From assembly GCA_003164475.1 (NCBI GenBank), contig PLTL01000342.1, forward strand, positions 1-5,622: a stretch of 5,622 bases of DNA, in the 5' to 3' direction. Below the pieces are notes generated by a model. The model did not search any database. It was given only the letters and a program-made list of their open reading frames with translations, and had not been told where the DNA came from. The translations under genes were made by a program, and so were the position numbers. The stretch is from Candidatus Dormiibacterota bacterium. GTDB lineage: Bacteria > Chloroflexota > Dormibacteria > UBA8260 > Bog-877. Below, piece by piece: positions 1 to 4,880 of the stretch (positions are counted from its first letter, which is position 1; every line of letters begins with the position of its first letter).

Positions 1-238
1 CCGAGGGCATGAGGTCGGGGGTGAACTGAATCCGGGCGAAGCGCAGCCCGCAGCAGCGGGCGAAGGAGCGGGCGATGAGGGTCTTGGCCAGCCCGGGGTA
101 GTCCTCGATCAGCACGTGCCCATCGGCGAGGATCCCCAGCAGCACCAGCTCGAGGACCTCGCGCTTGCCCACCACCGCCTTGCCCATCTGCTCCAGGAGC
201 CGCCCCGTGGCCCGGTGAAGCTCGTCAAGCTCGCTCAC
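1..238 (-). CDS. MoxR-family AAA+ ATPase, N-terminal part only (cut by window edge)
   Basis: Seen: 79 complete codons run off the window at base 1, starting with GTG at 238. The first 30 or so residues form the lead-in helix typical of MoxR proteins (VVGKREVLELVLLGILADGHVL). A P-loop follows at residues 45-53, EDYPGLAKT, with Lys52 and Thr53 as nucleotide-binding residues. Residues 69-79 (RIQFTPDLMPS) match the conserved stretch just past the P-loop. Asp46 and Ala51 replace glycines of the textbook Walker A, but both changes are common in MoxR proteins. Known: MoxR ATPases are cytoplasmic chaperone-like ATPases, usually encoded with DUF58 and DUF4129 proteins and linked to maturation of protein complexes or to envelope stress. 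Walker B, the sensors and the lid lie outside the window. The GTG overlaps the stop of the upstream gene by 4 bp (GTGA), which suggests translational coupling. Family assignment is firm; the specific substrate is unknown. Confidence 0.93.
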   Translation of the reverse strand, partial: MSELDELHRATGRLLEQMGKAVVGKREVLELVLLGILADGHVLIEDYPGLAKTLIARSFARCCGLRFARIQFTPDLMPS

Positions 239-771
239 GCCGCCACCCTCTCCAGCTCGTCGAGGATCTCCGCCATCTCCCGCTTCGAAGGCGCCTGCCG
301 GCCTTTCCCGGAGTCACCGGCCGCCTTCTCCAGCACCAGCTCGGTGAGCCGCGGCCCCAGGATGGCGCCAGCCCGGTCGGGGTCCCGCTCCAGCGCCACC
401 CCCACCAGCCGCAGCCGGTCGGCGGCCACCTGGCGGAGGAGCGGGCGGACCTGGAGGTCGAACTGGGTCCGGCTGGCCCGGCTGGCCCTCAGCGCGTCCT
501 GGAGCCTCTCCAGCTCGGCCGGAAGCCGGCCGGCAGACGCCGGCTGAGACCGCTTTCCCTCCGAGGGCCGCGGTCGCGAGAACCGGCGGATCCACTGGAC
601 CAGGAGGTAGATCACGACACAGCCCACGGAGAGGAGGTAGATCCTGCCCACCTGGCTGGGGTCGGCCCCGCCGCGGACCAGCGCCACCACCGCCGCCAGG
701 GTGCCAGCCCCGAGCAGCACCAGCACCACCCCGTAGCGATCCAGGACGCTGACCCGGGGCCCTTGCGACAC
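235..771 (-). CDS. Small two-helix membrane protein of the MoxR/DUF4129 module
   Basis: A 178-residue protein. Seen: two hydrophobic segments at about residues 13-32 (YGVVLVLLGAGTLAAVVALV) and 44-61 (IYLLSVGCVVIYLLVQWI). A strongly basic stretch (RRFSRPRP) follows, predicting that the remaining 110 or so residues are cytoplasmic. That soluble part is mostly helical and contains LQVRPLLRQVAADRLRLVGV (107-126), then DPDRAGAILGPRL (130-142) and a C-terminal acidic/basic helix. Small membrane proteins with this layout recur between DUF4129 and MoxR genes in actinobacteria. I recognise the pattern from context but no named domain, and the function is unknown. The GTG start at 771 is the longest possible and has a strong Shine-Dalgarno sequence. 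The gene begins 76 bp after the DUF4129 gene and overlaps the MoxR start by 4 bp, so it is probably co-expressed with both. Inference: a membrane partner or adaptor for the MoxR ATPase. Confidence 0.85.
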   Translation of the reverse strand: MSQGPRVSVLDRYGVVLVLLGAGTLAAVVALVRGGADPSQVGRIYLLSVGCVVIYLLVQWIRRFSRPRPSEGKRSQPASAGRLPAELERLQDALRASRASRTQFDLQVRPLLRQVAADRLRLVGVALERDPDRAGAILGPRLTELVLEKAAGDSGKGRQAPSKREMAEILDELERVAA

Positions 772-775
772 CTCT

Positions 776-784
776 ACCTCCTCC
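776..784 (-). promoter_or_regulatory. Strong ribosome binding site fixing the GTG start at 771
   Basis: The minus strand reads GGAGGAGGT followed by AGAG and then the GTG at 771-769. This near-perfect anti-16S match fixes the start of the two-helix membrane protein. It also argues against the overlapping out-of-frame reading that begins at 796. Confidence 0.8.
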
Positions 785-847
785 GGGGCGGCTCATGAGC
801 GCTGGCGACCGGCGGCCTCCAGAGCATCCCGAGGATAGCGACCCCGC

Positions 848-1756
848 TCAGTTGCCGAGCTCCCGGCGCAGCCCTGCCAGGGCCCCCTCGGCCTCAGCCC
901 GCATCCCCTGATCCACCGGGTGCAGGGAGAAGCGGGCGGCCTCGAAGAGGTGGGTGAGCCGGACCAGCGCCTGGCGGCTGGCCTGGAGCTGGGCCAGCGC
1001 CCGCTCCAGGTACTCCAGAGGGGTCTCGAACCGGTTCCGCGCCAGGCCGGCCCTGGCCAGGGCGCCCTCCATCCGCTCGTAGGCGAGGATCACCGCCTGG
1101 CGGGGATCGGCGCCGGCCGCCAGCTCCGCCAGGCTCTGGTCCAGCCCCGCGGACAGCTCGCTGCCCAGTTGCGACGGCTCCGGTCCCGGCCGCGAACGCC
1201 GGCGGCGGGCCAGGGTCGCCAGGACCGCGGCCGCCAACACCACCGCCACGCCGATGGCCAGCGCCAGCAGGGTGGCCTCGGAGAGGCTGACCGCCCCCAC
1301 GACCGTGTGGGTGGACGGCAGCTTGACGGTGGGCGTCGCGGCCGCAGGGGCGACGTGGGCGGTCCGCTTGCGCAGCCCATTGCGAAGGGCCATCAGCAGG
1401 ACCAGGGCCTGGAGGAGGAGGAGGGTCACCGGGATGGCCACCATCCGGAGCAGAAACCTCCGGGACCACCTGGGCACGGGCTCACCGTGCCGACCGGCCT
1501 CCCACAGGCGCCTCCAGGGGAAGAAGACCACCCCCAGCAGCACCGCCAGCTCGAGCACCGCCACCCCGAGCAGAAGCAGCGCATGGACGATCGAGCCCAG
1601 CACCAAGGCGCCCTGACTGGAGAGCCCGCTCGGGCCCAGGCTGTAGTGGGCGCGAACCGAGATCGCGGCCAGCGCCAGCAGCACGAGCAGCGTCAGCACC
1701 ACCACGGGCACACGCCATTGGGGGCCGGTGCGACGGCCGGAGTCGCCAGGGGTCAT
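848..1756 (-). CDS. DUF4129 domain-containing membrane protein
   Basis: A 302-residue membrane protein from the chosen start. Hydrophobic segments lie at about 16-35, 49-80 (long), 101-124 and 161-183. A basic stop-transfer run (ARRRR) follows the last one, so the C-terminal region should be cytoplasmic. That region (about 212-302) matches the DUF4129 pattern: ADPRQAVILAYERMEGALARAG, then ETPLEYLERAL, then LTHLFEAARFSLHPVD. Known: DUF4129 occurs as the C-terminal domain of membrane proteins in MoxR/DUF58/transglutaminase-like clusters; its biochemical role is not established. There is no transglutaminase core here, so this is the stand-alone form. Start choice: the ATG at 1756 has GGGAG just upstream. 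A GTG at 1771 would add five residues but has no clear ribosome binding site. It is probably the first gene of the module, with the two-helix protein and MoxR downstream. An envelope-related role is inferred from context only. Confidence 0.9.
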   Translation of the reverse strand: MTPGDSGRRTGPQWRVPVVVLTLLVLLALAAISVRAHYSLGPSGLSSQGALVLGSIVHALLLLGVAVLELAVLLGVVFFPWRRLWEAGRHGEPVPRWSRRFLLRMVAIPVTLLLLQALVLLMALRNGLRKRTAHVAPAAATPTVKLPSTHTVVGAVSLSEATLLALAIGVAVVLAAAVLATLARRRRSRPGPEPSQLGSELSAGLDQSLAELAAGADPRQAVILAYERMEGALARAGLARNRFETPLEYLERALAQLQASRQALVRLTHLFEAARFSLHPVDQGMRAEAEGALAGLRRELGN

Positions 1757-1782
1757 GCCGCTCCCGATCACCTCGGATCTGG

Positions 1783-1842
1783 CCCGGCCGGCCGGGAGGA
1801 CCCGGTCCCGGGACGCTTCAGGCTAGCACCCCGATCGATCGG
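1783..1842 (-). promoter_or_regulatory. Possible promoter/operator region of the MoxR module, with three perfect palindromes
   Basis: The gap between the glycosyltransferase stop and the DUF4129 start holds three perfect palindromes: CCCGGCCGGCCGGG at 1783-1796, TCCCGGGA at 1806-1813 and CCGATCGATCGG at 1831-1842. On the minus strand TGCTAGCCT contains a TAnnnT-type -10 (TAGCCT, 1825-1820). This would place a transcript start near 1813, about 57 nt before the ATG at 1756. No good -35 hexamer is visible at 17-18 nt spacing (CAGGGG or GCAGGG). The 12-bp palindrome would fill the spacer upstream of the -10, a usual operator position. GC-rich palindromes arise easily at this base composition, so the call is tentative. 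Confidence 0.3.
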
Positions 1843-1902
1843 CCCCTGCCTGACCGCGAGCGCCCGGGCTGAGAGGCGCGGGAGCGCCCGCCCGAGCCCG
1901 GC

Positions 1903-3237
1903 TCACGGAGCCACCGGCACCGGCGCGGCGATCGAGGCGTGGTCCTGGTCGGGCCGGACCAGGTTCACGGCGGTGGCGATGAGGAGCAGGTTTCGCGCCG
2001 CCACCAGCCCGGTCCCCCAAGGCGCCAGTGACGCCACCGAGCCGAACAGGTAGGGGAACTCCGCCTGGGTGAGCAGTGCCATCCCCAGAGCGCTGAGCAA
2101 GAGAAGGTTGCCCCGACGCCGGCCCGCCTCAGTGCCGGCGGCCAGGACCAGGACCGGCATCAGGGCCAGCAGGTACTGGGGTGACAGGACCGGGCTGGCT
2201 GCCAGCCCGGCCGCCAGGGAGAAGGCGATCGCGGTAGCTGGCTGGCGCTGGGCCCTGGCGAAGTGGAACGACCCCCAGATCAGCGCCAAGACCCCGGCCA
2301 CCGCCACCGCGGCGGCGATCCAGCCCACCTCGGCGCCGTGGACCTGCGTCGAAGCCAGCTTGCCGACAAAGGATCTGAGCGGGAAGAGGGGTCGCAGCAG
2401 ACCGGCGAGGGTCGCCGGCACGCTCTCGACCTCCACCCCCCGGTTGAGGCTGGCGAAGGCGGCGGGGAGCACCGAGCCTCCCGACCAGGCCACGAACCCC
2501 ACGAGGAGGAGCACCGCCGGGGACAGCCCCAGCACCACCGCCCCCAGCCTCCGCCCCAGCCCCTCTCGCCAGCCGGTCCCATCCGCCGGCCAGAGCGCCC
2601 AGACCAGCACCGGCAGCGCCACCACCACCGCCGTCTCCTTGACCAGGACCGCCAGGGCCACCAGCGCCACCGCCAGGGCCACGCGCCGGCCTCGCAGGGC
2701 CAGGGCGGCGCCGGCCAGGGCCAGTCCCTGGAGACCGTCCAGTCGGGTCACCAGGGTCAGCCCGACGGCAACCATCAGGAGCCCGCTGATGAGGGCGACC
2801 GGGAAGGAGATGCCGGCCCAACGGCACCCTCGGTGGAGCAACCACAGTCCGGCCAGGGTGAGCAGCAGCAACTCCAGCGCCAGGCCGAACGAGTAGTCGG
2901 ATCCCGCCAGCAGCGGAGGCACCGCCAGGAGCAGGCTGAGGGGCGGATAGACGAAGGCCAGGCGGCTATCCGGCCAGGTCAGGAAACCGGCTGCGTAGGG
3001 TTGGTGCCCTCGGACCAGTCCCTGGGCCGCGTGCTCCAGGTAGATGGTGTCGGGGATGGCGGACCCGACCAGATCGTGGACGGAGAACAGATGCAGCTCG
3101 GTGAGCAGGACCGGGATCAGGGCCAAGGCCGCCAGGGGCCCGAGGAGCAGCCGGGCGAGGTGCGCCAGACGCTGGCGGCGGGCCGGCGAGGCCCGGTCGC
3201 AGGGCGCCGCTGGGCCCTGGGCCAGAGACTTGGTCAC
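1903..3237 (-). CDS. GT87/DUF2029-like polytopic membrane glycosyltransferase
   Basis: A 444-residue, highly hydrophobic protein with roughly ten membrane segments. Seen, in order: a first helix at about 29-47; an extracytoplasmic loop with DTIYLEHAAQGLVRGHQPYAAG (63-84); FVYPPLSLLLAVPPLL (95-110); TRLDGLQGLALAGAALA (164-180) leading to LAVLVKE (195-201); LNRGVEVESVP (264-274); and LSPQYLLALMPVLVL (351-365). Known: the G-x-PY, YPPL, RG-x-x-x-ES and SPQYL signatures are shared with GT87-type (DUF2029) GT-C fold enzymes, which use polyprenyl-phosphate sugars, such as mannosyltransferases of mycobacterial glycolipid synthesis. The exact sugar and acceptor cannot be read from sequence. Asp63 in the first loop is a candidate catalytic acid/base (inference). 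Start: the GTG at 3237 is chosen because GAGGG lies 7 nt upstream and because the reading frame further up runs through a tRNA gene. It begins 90 bp after the tRNA and is probably monocistronic. Confidence 0.85.
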   Translation of the reverse strand: MTKSLAQGPAAPCDRASPARRQRLAHLARLLLGPLAALALIPVLLTELHLFSVHDLVGSAIPDTIYLEHAAQGLVRGHQPYAAGFLTWPDSRLAFVYPPLSLLLAVPPLLAGSDYSFGLALELLLLTLAGLWLLHRGCRWAGISFPVALISGLLMVAVGLTLVTRLDGLQGLALAGAALALRGRRVALAVALVALAVLVKETAVVVALPVLVWALWPADGTGWREGLGRRLGAVVLGLSPAVLLLVGFVAWSGGSVLPAAFASLNRGVEVESVPATLAGLLRPLFPLRSFVGKLASTQVHGAEVGWIAAAVAVAGVLALIWGSFHFARAQRQPATAIAFSLAAGLAASPVLSPQYLLALMPVLVLAAGTEAGRRRGNLLLLSALGMALLTQAEFPYLFGSVASLAPWGTGLVAARNLLLIATAVNLVRPDQDHASIAAPVPVAP

Positions 3238-3327
3238 CGCTCTGCCCTCGTGCTCGCGAGGGTCATGCCGCGAGGTCGCCGAGCCCGCCGCAGCTCCACC
3301 TGAACGAGCCAGCGGGACCGGGAGGCG

Positions 3328-3399
3328 TGGGCGAAGCAGGACTCGAACCTGCGACATCCTCGGTGTAAGCGAGGCGCTCTGCCACTGAGCTATTCGCCC
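3328..3399 (-). tRNA. tRNA-Val (anticodon UAC)
   Basis: The 72-nt minus-strand sequence folds into a complete cloverleaf. Acceptor strands GGGCGAA and TTCGCCC pair perfectly. The D stem is GCTC/GAGC. The anticodon stem CCTCG/CGAGG encloses the loop CTTACAC with anticodon TAC, which reads the valine codon GUA. The variable loop is ATGTC, and the T arm is GCAGG-TTCGAGT-CCTGC. The discriminator base is A (3328), as usual for tRNA-Val. The 3' CCA is not encoded (CGC follows), so it must be added by the CCA-adding enzyme. No second tRNA is seen nearby. The 5' leader contains a sequence complementary to the start of the gene; see the inverted repeat at 3395-3416. Confidence 0.97.
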
Positions 3400-3416
3400 T
3401 GGGAAACGCCAGGGCG
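3395..3416 (-). repeat. Inverted repeat joining the tRNA-Val 5' leader to its acceptor stem
   Basis: Minus strand: CGCCCTGG (3416-3409), a 6-nt loop CGTTTC, then CCAGGGCG (3402-3395). The 8-bp arms are perfectly complementary. The second arm includes the first five bases of the mature tRNA (GGGCG), and the first arm lies in the leader. The leader CGCCC is also identical to part of the tRNA's own 3' acceptor strand, so the two could compete for pairing with the 5' strand. The repeat is seen directly; any effect on RNase P processing is inferred. Confidence 0.55.
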
Positions 3417-3719
3417 GCGACGCCCGGCCCGGGTCTCCGGAGCTCGATCCCCCTGCCCACCCCAATGTTCACGGCCCACCGGTCCCGGCGGCCACGGCCA
3501 GCTGGTCACTCGGGTTGAAGATGCGCGTCGGGCCTTCGCGGCCGCGGCCTCGCCATTCACGGGCTTGCGGTGGCCCATAAGCCCGCCGTCCCGCTCTCGT
3601 GCCCATGAGCGCACCGGCGGAGCGTACCCGCTGGCCCCCACGAGCCGTCCGGCGGTCAGGTGACGGGTTGATGACAGAGCCGGCCCGGCCCACCCCCCCT
3701 GTCAATGCGGAGGCGGTGG
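3400..3719. other. 320-bp stretch without a convincing gene
   Basis: This gap between the unknown gene and tRNA-Val has open frames of 70-83 codons on both strands. None has a convincing ribosome binding site, recognisable motifs or protein-like composition, and one reads into the tRNA. The tRNA promoter should be here, but I cannot point to clear -35 and -10 boxes. Structures seen: a 7-bp inverted repeat CGGGCTT/AAGCCCG at 3560-3585 with a 12-nt loop; the palindrome CGCGGCCGCG at 3537-3546; and TGACAG/CTGTCA at 3672-3677 and 3699-3704, just past the stop of the unknown gene. No T-run follows any of them, so none is a classical rho-independent terminator. Confidence 0.5.
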
Positions 3720-4097
3720 TCAGAGGTCGGTCTTGGGGGCGCGCTGATGCCGACCTTCGAGTTTGGAGGGAACCACGATCACCGGCTGGAGCAGGTACAG
3801 CTCTTGCCCGGTGAGCACCCGCTCCAGCACCGCCGAGGGGGTCTCGTCGACGAGGCTGGCGATGCCACAGAGCTCGAGCTGGCGGCGCACCTCAGGAGGC
3901 ACCGTCCGCTCCCCCTCCAGGTTCAGCTCCTCCAGGACCTCCAGGAGGCGGTCCAGCTGCCCCAGGTGCGAGCGGCGGTCCGCCCGCTGCGGGCCGCTCT
4001 CGCCCTCCCAGGTCAGGGCCGGTCCCGCCCGGCTCCGCGTCGTCCGTCCCCGCTCTCTGATCTTGGCCACGAATCGGTCCGTAGAAATATGCGCCAA
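3720..4097 (-). CDS. Unrecognised protein of about 125 residues downstream of lipB, start uncertain
   Basis: I recognise no family. The C-terminal two thirds look genuinely coding: third positions are almost all G or C and the composition is balanced. LDRLLEVLEELNLEG (48-62) should form a helix. VPPEVRRQLELCGIASLVDETPSAVLERVL (67-96) follows, then a hydrophobic stretch ELYLLQPVIVVP (99-110) and a basic tail. There is no signal peptide or membrane helix. Residues 14-45 are rich in Arg, Gly and Ser and probably disordered. The start is doubtful. The first standard initiator in frame is the TTG at 4097, which has no ribosome binding site. The frame stays open back to a TAA at 4148-4146, and AIYLQARLAHISTDRFVAKI reads like protein. 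A good AAGGAG at 4141-4136 serves a GTG at 4129, but in another frame. Either a rare start (ATT at 4115) or a one-base difference near 4118-4130 could explain this. It lies 52 bp behind lipB on the same strand and is possibly cotranscribed. Confidence 0.6.
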   Translation of the reverse strand: MAHISTDRFVAKIRERGRTTRSRAGPALTWEGESGPQRADRRSHLGQLDRLLEVLEELNLEGERTVPPEVRRQLELCGIASLVDETPSAVLERVLTGQELYLLQPVIVVPSKLEGRHQRAPKTDL

Positions 4098-4135
4098 TCG
4101 AGCCTGGAGGTAAATAGCCCTTCCCGCACCCTGGT

Positions 4136-4141
4136 CTCCTT
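4136..4141 (-). promoter_or_regulatory. Shine-Dalgarno sequence AAGGAG behind lipB
   Basis: Minus strand AAGGAG, then a 6-nt spacer, then GTG at 4129-4127: ideal initiation geometry 8 nt past the lipB stop. The GTG reads only 38 codons before a stop at 4013. That frame differs from the well-supported coding frame of the next gene, so either the site serves a frame-shifted gene or the match is chance. Confidence 0.45.
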
Positions 4142-4149
4142 GAAGTTAG

Positions 4150-4878
4150 TCAGCCCGCCGTCACCGCCTCGGCCAGGGTCTCCGCCAGCCCCAAGTCGGC
4201 CAGGGTGGCGGCCTCGGGGCGCAGCCCCAGGGCGTGGGCCACGAAGGGCGCGACCAGCTCCGCCAGCGCCTGGGGACGGAGGTCGCCCTGGGCCCCCACC
4301 GCCTCCAGCGAGGTGGCGGTGCGACCCTCGATCCCGCAGGGAACGATCAGGTCGAAGGCGGAGAGGTCGGTGGTGCCGTTGAGTGCGAAGCCGTGGTAGG
4401 TGACCTTGCGCCCACTCAGCTTGACCCCCAGCGCCGCCAGCTTCCCCTCCCGATGCCACACTCCGGTGTAGGGAGGGTCTCGGAACGCCTCCACCCCGAG
4501 CAACTGGCAGGCGTCGATCAGGGCGTCCTCCAGAGCCCGGAGGTATGCGATGGCGTCCATCCCCAGCTGCTCCAGGCTGACGATCGGATACCCGACCAGC
4601 TGCCCCGGCCCGTGGTAGGTGACCGAGCCCCCCCGGTCCACGGCGAAGTACTCGGCACCCCTGGCCCGCAGGCCGGCCTCACCCTGAAGCAGGTGCTCCG
4701 GCTTGCCACCCCGGCCCATGGTGTAGACGGGTGGGTGCTCCATCAGGAGCAGCACGTCCTCCCCCAGCCCGCCTGCCGCCCTGGCCGCGGCCAGCTGCCG
4801 CTGGCAGTCCCAGGCGAGCTGGTAGGGGACGGTGCCACACCAGGCCACCCGCAGCGCTGGGCGCCAGACCCCGGCCAC
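4150..4878 (-). CDS. lipB: Octanoyltransferase LipB (lipoyl(octanoyl) transferase)
   Basis: LipB transfers octanoyl from octanoyl-ACP to the lysine of lipoyl carrier domains (E2 subunits, GcvH) in the cytoplasm; LipA then adds sulfur. The 242-residue length is usual for the family. Seen: MEHPPVYTMGRG (46-57); RGGSVTYHGPGQLVGYPI (82-99) with His89; TGVWHREGKLAALGVKLS (138-155) with Lys146 in the K-[IL]-A-A-[LI]-G motif; YHGFALN (161-167); and IVPCGIEGRTATSLE (178-192) with Cys181. Known: this Cys/Lys pair forms the catalytic dyad, and the acyl group passes through a thioether on the cysteine. All key residues are present, so the enzyme should be active. The GTG start at 4878 lies 2 bp after the lipA stop with only a weak ribosome binding site, which suggests translation coupled to lipA. 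The C-terminal 20 or so residues (ATLADLGLAETLAEAVTAG) are an ordinary Ala/Leu-rich helix. Confidence 0.97.
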   Translation of the reverse strand: MAGVWRPALRVAWCGTVPYQLAWDCQRQLAAARAAGGLGEDVLLLMEHPPVYTMGRGGKPEHLLQGEAGLRARGAEYFAVDRGGSVTYHGPGQLVGYPIVSLEQLGMDAIAYLRALEDALIDACQLLGVEAFRDPPYTGVWHREGKLAALGVKLSGRKVTYHGFALNGTTDLSAFDLIVPCGIEGRTATSLEAVGAQGDLRPQALAELVAPFVAHALGLRPEAATLADLGLAETLAEAVTAG

Positions 4879-4880
4879 GA

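Noticed and set aside
41..53. Degenerate Walker A as a sign of an inactive MoxR ATPase
   Set aside because: Asp46 and Ala51 in place of glycine are ordinary variants in MoxR proteins, and the essential Lys52 and Thr53 are present (positions given as residues).
314..796. 160-codon minus-strand frame starting with ATG at 796
   Set aside because: Gly/Ala/Arg/Pro-rich shadow of the two-helix membrane protein, whose strong ribosome binding site lies inside this frame.
920..2053. 377-codon open frame on the plus strand
   Set aside because: It is antisense to the DUF4129 gene and part of the glycosyltransferase. Its Gln/Gly/His/Arg-rich composition is typical of a frame opened by high GC, and it has no domains.
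2069..3303. Plus-strand frames of 275 and 346 codons opposite the glycosyltransferase
   Set aside because: Low-complexity Ser/Thr/Arg/Ala or Gln/Gly/Arg readings. The minus strand carries a coherent membrane protein with GT87-like motifs.
3677..3705. TTGACA (minus strand, 3705-3700) as a -35 box
   Set aside because: No -10-like hexamer at 16-19 nt; the spacer is a G-rich run followed by CGGCTC. TTGACA is also half of the TGACAG/CTGTCA inverted repeat.
3390..3814. Short frames of 71, 78 and 83 codons in and around the 320-bp gap
   Set aside because: No ribosome binding sites, Arg/Gly/Pro-rich composition, and one reads into the tRNA gene.
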